A stretch of DNA of 64,000 bases from SZUA-430 sp040080835 (GTDB lineage Bacteria > Pseudomonadota > Alphaproteobacteria > Micropepsales > Micropepsaceae). Under the pieces are notes generated by a model. The model saw nothing but the letters and a program-made list of their open reading frames with translations, did not search any database and was not told the DNA's origin. Positions 1-8,213 of the stretch are shown here, one piece after another. The translations under genes and the position numbers were made by a program. Positions within the stretch are counted from its first letter, which is position 1. The number at the start of each line of letters is the position of its first letter. The stretch spans positions 62,001 to 126,000 of the forward strand of contig JBEBHP010000009.1 in assembly GCA_040080835.1 (NCBI GenBank), read 5' to 3'.

Positions 1-212
1 TCCGCCAGCTTGCCGCTGAGATCCTTGCGGTAGTTCTTCACCGCGTCCATGAACATGCGTTCGCCTTCCGGAAATGTGAGCGACAGCGCGTTGAACACGG
101 CAGTGCCGACCGGATCGCCGGCCAGCCAGTGACCGTTCTTCGCGCTGGAGAGATCAAAGCGGATGTCGCGGGCCGGTACCTGGACGTCGGCGGGTGTGGT
201 TTTTGCAGACAT
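1..212 (-). CDS. Metal-dependent hydrolase, PF10118-like (partial, N-terminal 70 residues)
   Basis: The reading frame starts with ATG at 212 and runs off the left edge, so only about 70 residues are visible. The residues HWLAGDP, NALSLTFPEGE and a following F-x-x-x-V-x-x-Y pattern match the start of the predicted metal-dependent hydrolase family (COG3687/PF10118), which is structurally related to di-iron proteins; the substrate of these proteins is generally unknown. The histidine and acidic metal ligands lie further on and cannot be checked here. The gene diverges from a TetR regulator across 85 bp that carry two palindromes, which suggests the regulator controls it. Confidence 0.75.
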   Translation of the reverse strand, partial: MSAKTTPADVQVPARDIRFDLSSAKNGHWLAGDPVGTAVFNALSLTFPEGERMFMDAVKNYRKDLSGKLA

Positions 213-230
213 GTGTGGAGTCCTGAAGTT

Positions 231-280
231 TGAACTTGTTCACCCTGTAAATGGATGCTATTGAAAAAAATGTCAATAGC
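231..280. promoter_or_regulatory. Divergent control region with two palindromes, probable TetR operator
   Basis: Between the hydrolase and the TetR gene lies a perfect 8-bp inverted repeat, GCTATTGA (257-264) and TCAATAGC (273-280), separated by 8 bp. A second, shorter one, TGAAC-TT-GTTCA, is at 231-242. The size and location fit a TetR-dimer operator controlling both divergent genes. The inverted repeats are read directly; binding is inferred. Confidence 0.5.
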
Positions 281-297
281 GAAAGGATCGATCCCGG

Positions 298-909
298 ATG
301 CCTGCGAAAAAACCGACGGTGCCTCGGATACGCCGCCAGCCAGAAGCCGCGCGCGACAACATCCTCGCTGCGGCCGAAGGCCTGTTGATCAGACAGGGGC
401 CGATTGCTCTGAAGCTGGTGGAGGTGGCGGCAGCCGCCGGTGTTGCGAATGCGACTGTGATGCATCATTTCGGCTCAATCGACGGCCTTCACACGGCGCT
501 GATGGAGCGCATGACCGGCGAACTTGTCGAAGCCGCCCTCGCGGCCGCAGCTGAGGCGGACATGAATCCCGATGGTGCCATCGAGACGACAGTACAGGCA
601 CTGTTCGACACCTTTGAAGCCCGCGGTGCTGCGCGCCTGGCCGCCTGGCTGGAATTGACCGGAGAATGGAAGCGCCTCAATGGCGTGCGTGACGCTGTCA
701 ACCAGGTAGCGAAGCAGCAGGGAAAGCGATTGGGAGTAAGCACCGACGCAGCCGAAGACATGATCCTCGTCGGCCTTGTGCTCGCGATGGGGGCAGGGCT
801 GTTCGGCCGCTCGCTTGGCCAGCTCATGGGCAAGCCCCGGAACCTCATCAGGGACCTCGCCGCAGGTGTGCTCCGTGCACGTGCTTTGGCGATGAAGGGC
901 CTGGCCTAA
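298..909 (+). CDS. TetR/AcrR family transcriptional regulator
   Basis: This 203-residue protein has a TetR-type N-terminal helix-turn-helix (about residues 18-64). It begins with an RDNILAAAEGLLIRQG helix and has a recognition segment VANATVMHHFGSIDGL, which corresponds to the family's V-x-x-x-T-x-Y-x-H-F pattern. The C-terminal half is alanine-rich and helical, as expected for the ligand-binding dimerisation domain; the ligand cannot be named. It diverges from the hydrolase gene, and the palindrome at 257-280 is 18 bp before its start, so autorepression and control of the neighbour are the likely arrangement. Confidence 0.85.
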   Translation: MPAKKPTVPRIRRQPEAARDNILAAAEGLLIRQGPIALKLVEVAAAAGVANATVMHHFGSIDGLHTALMERMTGELVEAALAAAAEADMNPDGAIETTVQALFDTFEARGAARLAAWLELTGEWKRLNGVRDAVNQVAKQQGKRLGVSTDAAEDMILVGLVLAMGAGLFGRSLGQLMGKPRNLIRDLAAGVLRARALAMKGLA

Positions 910-952
910 CCGGGAACAGAAACCAGGAACCGCCTTGGCTTTTACGCCTCTC

Positions 953-981
953 TTGACGAATATCGATAAATCATTTATCGT
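953..981 (+). promoter_or_regulatory. Promoter with overlapping inverted repeat for the DUF2975/HTH pair
   Basis: A -35 box TTGACG (953-958) and a -10 box TATCGT (976-981) are spaced by 17 bp. Between and over the -10 lies a perfect inverted repeat, CGATAAA-N3-TTTATCG (964-980), and a related TTTATCAATAA follows. An operator in this place would let the downstream small HTH protein repress its own operon. The boxes are visible; the regulator assignment is inferred. Confidence 0.5.
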
Positions 982-1004
982 TTATCAATAAAAAGGAGAG
1001 TGCC

Positions 1005-1526
1005 ATGACCCGAGCCTACTCTGCGGCCCTTCCGATCCTGCATCTGGCCGTTCGCATCCTGATCGTCCTGAACTGGCTGTTCGGAGCAGGCATCCTGATG
1101 ATCTTGCTCGCAACCATCGTTGAGCCCGATTGGATATTCAGGGCGCTTGGGATCACATCGTCAGCGGTTCCGGACATGGCGTTCGGCCTGCGGGCGATCC
1201 CCTTGCTTGGACTGCTTTGCATCCCCTTGAACGACCTCTTGCTGCGCCGTTTGCGGGATATCGTCGAAACGGTGCGCGAAGGCGATCCGTTCGTTGCCGC
1301 CAATGCCGTTCGCCTGCAGGTTATCGCAAAGGTCCTCCTGGCGCTGCAGCTCGTCAGCATCGCGATTGGTGCCATCGCAGATGCGATCTCCACGTCGTCC
1401 ACCCCGCTGCACCTTGATGCCGGGTTCTCGGTGACAGGGTGGCTTGCCGTTCTGCTGGCATTCGTGCTGGCCAGAGTATTCTCGGAAGGAACGCGGATGC
1501 GGGACGACTTGACGGGGACCGTGTGA
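1005..1526 (+). CDS. DUF2975 family membrane protein
   Basis: A 173-residue integral membrane protein with four hydrophobic segments (about residues 10-38, 60-77, 103-128 and 140-160). The pattern V-x-E-G-D-P-F-x-x-x-N-A-x-R-L after the second segment (VREGDPFVAANAVRL) is the signature of DUF2975. Members are usually encoded next to a small YozG/Cro-type HTH protein, as here, where the next start is one base after the stop. Its biochemical role is unknown. A good ribosome-binding site (AAGGAG) precedes the ATG. Confidence 0.85.
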   Translation: MTRAYSAALPILHLAVRILIVLNWLFGAGILMILLATIVEPDWIFRALGITSSAVPDMAFGLRAIPLLGLLCIPLNDLLLRRLRDIVETVREGDPFVAANAVRLQVIAKVLLALQLVSIAIGAIADAISTSSTPLHLDAGFSVTGWLAVLLAFVLARVFSEGTRMRDDLTGTV

Positions 1527-1527
1527 C

Positions 1528-1767
1528 ATGGCGATTGCCGTCAGGCTCGATGACATGCTGCACAAGCGCAGGATGACGCTGACAGAACTTGCCGATCGTG
1601 TCGGGATAACGATCGTGAACCTGTCGATCCTCAAGACCGGAAAGGCGCGCGCGATCCGCTTCTCGACGCTCGAGGCTCTTTGCGCAGCCTTGTCGTGCCA
1701 GCCCGGCGAAATTCTCGAATTCGTTCCCGACGAGCCCGGCGCAGCGGGGCGCAAGGTTGACGATTGA
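1528..1767 (+). CDS. YozG-like Cro/C1-type HTH regulator
   Basis: This 79-residue protein is almost entirely one helix-turn-helix domain: LDDMLHKRRMTLTELADRVG, then ITIVNLSILKTGKARAIRF, then STLEALCAALSCQPGEILEF. It belongs to the small single-domain XRE group that accompanies DUF2975 membrane proteins. It probably binds the inverted repeat at 964-980 and represses the two-gene operon. No ligand domain is present, so any signal would have to come through the membrane partner or protein turnover; that is inference. Confidence 0.85.
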   Translation: MAIAVRLDDMLHKRRMTLTELADRVGITIVNLSILKTGKARAIRFSTLEALCAALSCQPGEILEFVPDEPGAAGRKVDD

Positions 1768-1804
1768 AGTTTGCGTGAGAGTAAAAAACGTGGAGGGTAC
1801 CCGA

Positions 1805-2263
1805 ATGTCAGGTGATGCGAATGTCGAAGGACCAGAATCCGGCGCAGAGGAAACAGTGAGGGTCTCGGTGTTTCGGCTCTGGATCATGCGCCTTATGTAT
1901 CTGGTCATGGCCGCAGGCATCGGCAACATGATCTGGCCCTCGATCATCAGCCACGACGACACGCTGCCGCGAATGACCGGAGTCGCCTGGGCATTGCTCG
2001 GGACGATCGGATTGCTGGCGGTATTGGGCCTTCGCTACCCGCTGCGCATGCTGCCGCTGCTTCTGTTCGAGTTCACATGGAAGCTGATCTGGCTTGCGGC
2101 ATTTGCAGCGCCGCGATGGCTGGATGGTTCACTGGACGACGCGATGCGCTCGACAACAATGGAAACGGCCCTCGGCGGAATCCTGATCCTCGTCATTCCG
2201 TGGCGCTATGTCTGGACAAATTACGTGGTCGGCCGAGGCGACCCCTGGCTGCGCTCTGCATGA
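1805..2263 (+). CDS. Hypothetical four-helix membrane protein
   Basis: I place the start at the ATG at 1805, preceded by GGAGGG with seven bases of spacing, rather than at the upstream in-frame codon that overlaps the HTH gene. The 152-residue product has a short polar N-terminus and about four transmembrane segments: a first one around RLMYLVMAAGIGNMIWP, and a last around LGGILILVIPWRYVW. I do not recognise the family. It follows the DUF2975/HTH pair on the same strand by 37 bp and may be co-transcribed with it. Confidence 0.6.
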   Translation: MSGDANVEGPESGAEETVRVSVFRLWIMRLMYLVMAAGIGNMIWPSIISHDDTLPRMTGVAWALLGTIGLLAVLGLRYPLRMLPLLLFEFTWKLIWLAAFAAPRWLDGSLDDAMRSTTMETALGGILILVIPWRYVWTNYVVGRGDPWLRSA

Positions 2264-2316
2264 ACTGTCGAAACGGCATGATGTCGCTTACGCCACCCGA
2301 ATCCAAAGGCGAAGGG

Positions 2317-2392
<76 letters not shown>

Positions 2393-2528
2393 AAACGTCG
2401 TCCGAGGGGCGGGTTTATAGGGGCTCAAAGCCGACCTGTCCAGCAAGGAAAGCAGGGCAATTTGGCAGATTTGAGTGGCGTGCTATGAAGGCCTCAACAC
2501 CTATCAGCAGCATCAAGGAACTGACCCC

Positions 2529-3386
2529 ATGACCGCCTATACCTGCTTTGACGTCGGGATTAAGGACAAAATCGCACATATCCAACTCAAGCGCCCTGAA
2601 GCTTTCAACACCATGACGCGGGACTTCTGGAATGAGCTTCCGGCAATCGTCAACCAGATCAATGACGACGCTGCAGCACGGGTCATCGTGATCTCCTCGA
2701 CAGGCAAACACTTCTCGGCCGGCATGGATCTCTCGGTCTTCACCGACGGTCAGGGCGTGGCTTCATCCTCGACGCCAAAGCTTCGTGAGGAAGGGCGCTC
2801 GCGCCTGTCTCTGCGCGCTGAAGCGCTGCGATTGCAGAAAACCTTCAACTGCCTTGATGAGGCCCTCGTGCCGGTATTGATGGCAGTGCAGGGCGGTTGC
2901 ATCGGCGGCGCAGTCGACATGAGCACCTGCGCCGACATGCGCTACGCCACATCGGATGCCTTCTTCGTCATCCAGGAAATCAATCTGGCGATGACGGCCG
3001 ACGTTGGAACCTTCCCACGCCTGTGCCACCTCCTGCCACAGGGCCTCGTGCGCGAACTTGCGTACGCGGGCCGTCGCTTGCCAGCCAAGAAGGCATACGA
3101 GCTCGGCTTCGTGAACGAGATCTTTGATACGCAGGAACAGATGCTCAGCCACGTCTTTGCGCTCGCCGCCGAGATTGCTTCGAAGTCACCATTGGCAGTG
3201 CATGGCTCGAAGGTGATGATCAACTACGCCCGCGACCACTCGATCGCCGACGGCCTCGACTACATCGCAACCTGGCAGGCCGGCATGTTCAACCCCACGG
3301 CAGACATGTTCGAAAGCTTCAGGGCCAGGCAGGAAAAGCGCGATCCCGTCTACGATGATCTATTGCCCGCCAGGAAGGCGATGTAG
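2529..3386 (+). CDS. Crotonase-family enzyme, ECH1-like dienoyl-CoA isomerase
   Basis: Starting at the ATG at 2529 (AAGGA ribosome site), the product has 285 residues and covers the crotonase fold. The first oxyanion segment is GKHFSAGMDLSVF and the second is GGCIGGAVDMSTCADMRY. The stretch IQEINLAMTADVGTFPRL keeps a Glu and an Asp in the places of the proton-shuttling acids of delta(3,5)-delta(2,4)-dienoyl-CoA isomerase (ECH1). That family converts 3,5-dienoyl-CoA to 2,4-dienoyl-CoA in oxidation of odd-position unsaturated fatty acids. The gene opens a tight run of five genes. A generic enoyl-CoA hydratase is the alternative. Confidence 0.8.
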   Translation: MTAYTCFDVGIKDKIAHIQLKRPEAFNTMTRDFWNELPAIVNQINDDAAARVIVISSTGKHFSAGMDLSVFTDGQGVASSSTPKLREEGRSRLSLRAEALRLQKTFNCLDEALVPVLMAVQGGCIGGAVDMSTCADMRYATSDAFFVIQEINLAMTADVGTFPRLCHLLPQGLVRELAYAGRRLPAKKAYELGFVNEIFDTQEQMLSHVFALAAEIASKSPLAVHGSKVMINYARDHSIADGLDYIATWQAGMFNPTADMFESFRARQEKRDPVYDDLLPARKAM

Positions 3387-3395
3387 CACCAGCCA

Positions 3396-3809
3396 ATGTC
3401 CTCACCGTCCCAACCCGTGCCGGCCGGGTATACGCCAGTCAGTTCCAACACCGGATTCAACAAGTATGTTGGGCCCATATGGCAATCGCCGGACGGATCC
3501 GAGTTTCTGTTCGACGTCCGCGATGTTCACCTCAACGGCGGCGCAACACTGCATGGTGGCATGGCCATGGCACTCGCCGACATCATGATGAGCCGTACCG
3601 TTCGCAATGCGCTCGAAGGAACAAAGGCCATGACCATCTCGCTCAGCTGCGACCTGGTTGGTCCCTCAAGGCTCGGCGACCGAGTCAGGGGTATCGCCCG
3701 GATCACGCGCCGGACGCGCTCGATCGTCTTCATCTCTTCCGAGCTCAGCGTCCAGGGAACAACAATCCTGACGGCGACTGGCATCTGGAAGATACTGGGC
3801 AACGAATAG
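3396..3809 (+). CDS. PaaI-type hotdog thioesterase (first of a tandem pair)
   Basis: The 137-residue product is a single hotdog domain. The segment LHGGMAMALADIMMSR is the PaaI-family active-site helix: the HGG turn and an Asp about ten residues later form the usual acyl-CoA hydrolysis site. These enzymes cleave acyl- or aryl-CoA thioesters in the cytoplasm. It lies nine bases after the dienoyl-CoA isomerase and six before a second thioesterase, so one transcript is likely. The exact acyl group cannot be told. Confidence 0.85.
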   Translation: MSSPSQPVPAGYTPVSSNTGFNKYVGPIWQSPDGSEFLFDVRDVHLNGGATLHGGMAMALADIMMSRTVRNALEGTKAMTISLSCDLVGPSRLGDRVRGIARITRRTRSIVFISSELSVQGTTILTATGIWKILGNE

Positions 3810-3815
3810 ACCACA

Positions 3816-4262
3816 ATGGCAGACTACAACGACAAGCCGTTGCCACCAGCAAGAAGCGTCGCGCCACCTGTCGGATGGCGTGCCGCTGATCAGTTTGACC
3901 CATTCGAGGCTTATCTCGGGCCGTACTTCGAACGTGAGCTTGAAGGTGGGCGCGAGTTTGGCTTCATCATCGATGACCGCCACACGAACGCCCAGAACGT
4001 GGCACACGGCGGCGCATTGCTGACGTTTGCGGACGCAGCGTTGGGCTACGCGCTATGGGACGCAACCGGCAAGGCCCCTTGCGTGACCGTAAGCCAGCAG
4101 ACCCAGTTCATATCCTCGGCGGAGACGGGCGACTTCGTCACCTGCAAACCCGAACTCGTGCGCAAAACCCGCGAGATCGTGTTCATACGTGGCGACTTCA
4201 TGGTCGGCGCGAGGGTTGTCTTCACGGCTTCCGCGGTCTGGCGCATCTGGCCAAAGGCCTGA
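3816..4262 (+). CDS. PaaI-type hotdog thioesterase (second of a tandem pair)
   Basis: This 148-residue hotdog protein has the active-site segment VAHGGALLTFADAALGYAL, with HGG and Asp in the PaaI places, and ends in a beta strand FTASAVWRIW parallel to the TATGIWKIL end of its neighbour. The N-terminal 40 residues differ from the first copy, so the two are distant paralogues rather than a recent duplication. Paired single-hotdog genes can form hetero-oligomers in this fold, which is possible but not shown here. Confidence 0.85.
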   Translation: MADYNDKPLPPARSVAPPVGWRAADQFDPFEAYLGPYFERELEGGREFGFIIDDRHTNAQNVAHGGALLTFADAALGYALWDATGKAPCVTVSQQTQFISSAETGDFVTCKPELVRKTREIVFIRGDFMVGARVVFTASAVWRIWPKA

Positions 4263-4333
4263 GAAGTTACCGAAACGTAAACTGGTTAGCTGGTTAAAGA
4301 TCTGCATACACTTGTCTGCGATGCTCTCAAATC

Positions 4334-5248
4334 ATGAGCACACAGCACACCCCGTCCGAACTCGTCCTTGGCACCGCCCAGCTCTCAGATCCGCAAGGCC
4401 CGGACGAAATACGCGATGCGTCCACACTCGTCATCAGCGCGGCATTGAATGCAGGCGTGAAGTGGATCGAGACGTCTCCTGCCTATGGCGATGCGGAAGC
4501 GCGCATCGGTCGGGCGTTGCGTACCGGCCGGCGCGCACATGTCACAACCAGGCTTGGTTCGCTGTCATCCACTGACGCGACAATGTCCGTTCGCGACTTG
4601 ATCATCGAAAACGTGTCGCGCGCCTGCACGAGGCTGAATGTTGGACGTCTCGATGTATTGACGCTTGATTCCATCGGTGAGTTGAAAGCGCATGGCGGCC
4701 TCGTCTGGCGCACGCTTAAGGAGTTGCGCGACGATGGCGCCATTTATGATCTCGGCGTGGCAGTCACTTCGCCAGAAGAAGCACTGGTGGCAATCGCCGA
4801 TCCCGCAATCACCTATCTCCAGCTTCAGTTCAACGCGCTTGATTGGCGTTGGCGGGAAGCGGGCGTCATTGACGCGCTCGCCGACCGTCCGGAAATTCTC
4901 GTGCATGCTCACAGCGCACTGCTCTATGGAATGCTCGCAGCCGCGCCCGGTGCCAAGTGGCCTGCCAGCAATGCCGTTGATCCCGAACATCTTCGGCTGA
5001 TGTTGTGGACGCTCGCGAAGGACATGGGACGCGACTGTCCGGCCGATCTATGCATCGCCTATGTGCGCGCACAGCCATGGATTCACGGCGTGATCGCGGG
5101 CGCAAGAAGCGCAAGCCAGATGGCACTCAACATTTCGCGCTTCAGGCGTCCGGCGTTGACCAGGGATGAAATTGAACGCGTGAACTCGGTCATGCCGCAC
5201 GTTCCCGTCTCGATGCTTGGGGTCCAGCGAATGATACGGGCGGCATAG
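4334..5248 (+). CDS. Aldo/keto reductase-fold protein with an eroded catalytic tetrad
   Basis: A 304-residue TIM-barrel protein of the LGTAQ-type aldo/keto reductase group. The usual active-site tetrad is Asp, Tyr, Lys, His. By eye, WIETSPAYG has Glu for the Asp while keeping the Tyr, VTTRLG has Arg for the Lys, and VDVL-like strand RLDVLTLDS has Asp where the family has His. The C-terminal cofactor segment (GVIAGARSASQM) looks normal. NADPH-dependent reduction is therefore doubtful. It lies 71 bp after the thioesterases and ten before the patatin gene. Confidence 0.75.
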   Translation: MSTQHTPSELVLGTAQLSDPQGPDEIRDASTLVISAALNAGVKWIETSPAYGDAEARIGRALRTGRRAHVTTRLGSLSSTDATMSVRDLIIENVSRACTRLNVGRLDVLTLDSIGELKAHGGLVWRTLKELRDDGAIYDLGVAVTSPEEALVAIADPAITYLQLQFNALDWRWREAGVIDALADRPEILVHAHSALLYGMLAAAPGAKWPASNAVDPEHLRLMLWTLAKDMGRDCPADLCIAYVRAQPWIHGVIAGARSASQMALNISRFRRPALTRDEIERVNSVMPHVPVSMLGVQRMIRAA

Positions 5249-5258
5249 TCAAAACCCG

Positions 5259-7133
5259 ATGAGTGGTGGCAGTCTCGACTACCTGAAGCGTTGGATGCCG
5301 CAGCGTGCCAGGGACGTGGCTGCGAAAGGCACGCAGTTCATAAGCATGCTGCGTCAGCCCGCCGAGCAGCAGGTCCATATTCCACCTGAATTGCGCGAGC
5401 GCCTGGCTCACTTTCCAATCACCCACGAAATCGGTCCGCGCGCACTGAGAGCATTGCTGACCAATGCCGAGTGGTTCTCGCTTCCGGGCGGCGCGGTCCT
5501 GTCTCGCGACGGCGACAACGACCAGGCGGTCTTCATCGTCGTCACGGGTTGTCTGGGCGTGTTTACGCCGGACGACAGTGGTTTCGATCACTTTATCGCC
5601 CAGATACCTGCTGGCGAAACAGTCGGCGAGATGTCTGTGATCACGGGAGACGCACACTCGGCCAGACTTGTGGCCCTGCGTGACAGCGAGCTTCTGCGCA
5701 TCGGCAAATCAGCATTTGAACGCCTGCTCGCACGCCATCCGCGCCTGTCACTCAATCTGATGCGCATTCTCGTGCGCAGGCTTCGCCACAGTTCAAGAAA
5801 GTCAACGTCAACACAGACGGCACGCACAATCGCCTTCGTACCCCTTCATCCCGGAATCGATGCGAAGGCCCTGGGTGAAAGCCTTTCATCTGCTTTCAAG
5901 TCAATTGCTCTCACGGCAGGAACGGTCGGGCGCGAAGCGGTTGGCCGTCCAAGTGAGTGGTTTGCCCACGTCGAAAGCAAGAATGATCTTGTGCTCTATA
6001 TCGGGGATTCACCGGAAAGCCCGTGGACACAGCTTTGCGTGCGACAGGCCGATCGCATTTTTCTGGTGGCAAGGGCAGGTGAGCCAGTTGCACATCACTT
6101 CCATAACCCTGAGACGCGCGGCCGTCTTCGCCGCCAGCACCCCGAACTCATTCTGCTGCAGTCGCCAGGCGGTCCCGGCATGTCCGCAACTGCGCTCGGC
6201 CCCAAGACACCGGTTGGACTGCATCACTATCTGCGCGACAACAACAAGGCGGATGTCGAACGTTTCGCGAGGATCCTTTCAGGCCGTGCCGTCAGTCTTG
6301 TGCTCGCGGGTGGTGGCGCAAGAGGCTTCGCCCATATCGGCGTGATCCGTGCATTGCAGGAAGCAGGCGTCCCGTTCGATTTCGTCGGCGGCTCCAGCAT
6401 GGGCGGGATCATCGCCGCCGGTATCGCGATGGGCTGGGACAACAAGGAACTGTCGCAACGCGTCCGTCGCGCCTTCGTCGACACAAACCCTCTCTCCGAC
6501 TTTACGCTGCCTCTGGTCGCCGTCCTTCGGGGCAAGAAAGTCTCCAAGATGCTGCATGAGCACTTTGGCGACGTCCAGATCGAGGACCTGCACCGCACCT
6601 ATTTCTGTGTGTCGTCCAACCTGACGCTGGGCCGGGCACACGTGCACAGGGACGGGCCGCTCTGGAAGGCGCTCAGGGCAACAGTCGCCATTCCAGGCTT
6701 GCTGCCGCCTGTTGTCCACGACAAGAATCTGCTGGTCGATGGCGGCCTTATGAACAACATGCCTGTCGACATCATGTCCACGATCGCTCAGGGCCCCGTG
6801 ATTGGCATCGATGTTGCCGGCACGGAAGCGCTTGTTGTGGAAGGGGAAGACTTCGTCGATCAACCCTGGCTTCCGCTTTTCCGCAAGCAGTTGAAGGGAG
6901 CACCGTCAATCGTATCCATTCTCATGCGTTCGGGAACGGTAGGCAACGAAGTTCAGCGCCATCAGGCCCGCGAACAGGCAGACCTCCTGTTTGATCCGCC
7001 TCTGCCGGGGATCGGCCTGCGTTCCTGGCAATCATTCGATGAGACCATCGAATTGGGCTATCAGCACGCACAGGAAGTGATTGAGGAGAACGGGCTCGAC
7101 TTCCTGTGGTCGATCCGCGGCCACGCGGCGTGA
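5259..7133 (+). CDS. cNMP-binding domain patatin-like phospholipase (NTE/RssA type)
   Basis: The 624-residue protein joins an N-terminal cyclic-nucleotide-binding domain (about 65-170, with GETVGEMSVITGDAHSARL resembling the phosphate cassette) to a linker and a patatin domain from about residue 345. The catalytic dyad is visible: GGGARG oxyanion loop, nucleophile Ser380 in GSSMG, and Asp494 in DGG. This is the architecture of bacterial neuropathy-target-esterase relatives, which deacylate phospholipids or lysophospholipids. Whether it binds cAMP is unknown. Last gene of the probable lipid operon; it converges on the dehalogenase with a gap of ten bases. Confidence 0.88.
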   Translation: MSGGSLDYLKRWMPQRARDVAAKGTQFISMLRQPAEQQVHIPPELRERLAHFPITHEIGPRALRALLTNAEWFSLPGGAVLSRDGDNDQAVFIVVTGCLGVFTPDDSGFDHFIAQIPAGETVGEMSVITGDAHSARLVALRDSELLRIGKSAFERLLARHPRLSLNLMRILVRRLRHSSRKSTSTQTARTIAFVPLHPGIDAKALGESLSSAFKSIALTAGTVGREAVGRPSEWFAHVESKNDLVLYIGDSPESPWTQLCVRQADRIFLVARAGEPVAHHFHNPETRGRLRRQHPELILLQSPGGPGMSATALGPKTPVGLHHYLRDNNKADVERFARILSGRAVSLVLAGGGARGFAHIGVIRALQEAGVPFDFVGGSSMGGIIAAGIAMGWDNKELSQRVRRAFVDTNPLSDFTLPLVAVLRGKKVSKMLHEHFGDVQIEDLHRTYFCVSSNLTLGRAHVHRDGPLWKALRATVAIPGLLPPVVHDKNLLVDGGLMNNMPVDIMSTIAQGPVIGIDVAGTEALVVEGEDFVDQPWLPLFRKQLKGAPSIVSILMRSGTVGNEVQRHQAREQADLLFDPPLPGIGLRSWQSFDETIELGYQHAQEVIEENGLDFLWSIRGHAA

Positions 7134-7143
7134 AGGCGGGCGC

Positions 7144-8052
7144 TCAGGCCTGAAATGCGCCGAGCGCTGCAAGCGCTATGCCTTCACCCCATTCCTGAAC
7201 AAAGTGTCCCCCGTCCGGAACCTCGAATGGCGCCGGGCATCCGCGAATGATCTGCCGCAGTTCGTTCATCACAGTTGGCCCCAGCACCGGATCTTTCATG
7301 CCAACCGCCATGAAGCACTTGCCTGTCCATTCCGATGACCACCAGTGGGCAGCTTTCAGGGACAGGTCCACACCTTCCATGCCGGGCTCGACCATGACGA
7401 GTTGCGGGAACCGTCTCACGCCAGCCTTGAAGCGCTGGTCAGGAAAGGGCGCATCATAGGCCGCAGCTTCGGCAGGGGTCAGATGCGGCGTGCTGCGCTT
7501 CATCAGGTCGCCGACGCCCATGTCGGGATGCGACGCAGCGTAGGCCTTCCAGGCGTCAAAGCCTGGTCCGGGACTGTGACCGCGCGCCAGAGTAGTGTTC
7601 ATCACAATCAGGCGGGAAAATCGATCCGGCATTTCCATGGGTACGGTAAGGCCGAGGAGCCCGCCCCAGTCCTGCACCACCAGTGTGATGTCCCGCAGGT
7701 CAAGACGTTCGATCAGTCGCAGGATCGTATTGCGATGGAATGAAAACCTGTAGGCGCCATCGTCAACGGGTTTGTCAGAGCGTCCGAATCCGAAAAAATC
7801 AGGAGCCACGATGCGGTGGCCCGCAACAGAAAAATGCGGGATCATGCGGCGGTAAAGGTACGACCACGATGGTTCTCCGTGCAGGCACAGGAACGTTCCC
7901 TTCCCGGAATTGCCGGGATTTACATCGAGATAGTGCAGTCTCAAGCCATCAAATCCACTCAGGTCGTTAAGATAATGGGGCTCGAATTCGAAACCGGGAA
8001 GGTTCCGGAAGCGCTCGTCAGGCGTACGAAGGCAAGATACAGGTCGGGTCAT
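7144..8052 (-). CDS. Haloalkane dehalogenase-like alpha/beta hydrolase (HLD-I, DhlA-like)
   Basis: Over 302 residues this resembles DhlA: LCLHGEPSWSYLYR, nucleophile Asp128 with halide Trp129 in VVQDWGG, the acid Asp in GMKDPVLGP, and the base His in GGHFVQEWGEG. The known reaction is hydrolysis of a carbon-halogen bond to an alcohol. At the place where DhlA has its second halide-binding Trp in the cap (MKRW), this protein reads MKRS. Other cap residues may substitute, but activity on haloalkanes should not be assumed. It stands alone on the minus strand between two lipid genes. Confidence 0.8.
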   Translation of the reverse strand: MTRPVSCLRTPDERFRNLPGFEFEPHYLNDLSGFDGLRLHYLDVNPGNSGKGTFLCLHGEPSWSYLYRRMIPHFSVAGHRIVAPDFFGFGRSDKPVDDGAYRFSFHRNTILRLIERLDLRDITLVVQDWGGLLGLTVPMEMPDRFSRLIVMNTTLARGHSPGPGFDAWKAYAASHPDMGVGDLMKRSTPHLTPAEAAAYDAPFPDQRFKAGVRRFPQLVMVEPGMEGVDLSLKAAHWWSSEWTGKCFMAVGMKDPVLGPTVMNELRQIIRGCPAPFEVPDGGHFVQEWGEGIALAALGAFQA

Positions 8053-8213
8053 GTGCGGCCGTTGATCTTCGAAAGACTATTTGACGGGACGCGGCGAATA
8101 AAGCCTAGTACTGCGAAACAAAGCTCTCGCCAAGCCCGCGCATGCCGCGATAGCTTACGGGATTGGAAGTCAAACACATCGCTTGAAGCCGGAACAGATT
8201 GAGGAGCATTTTC

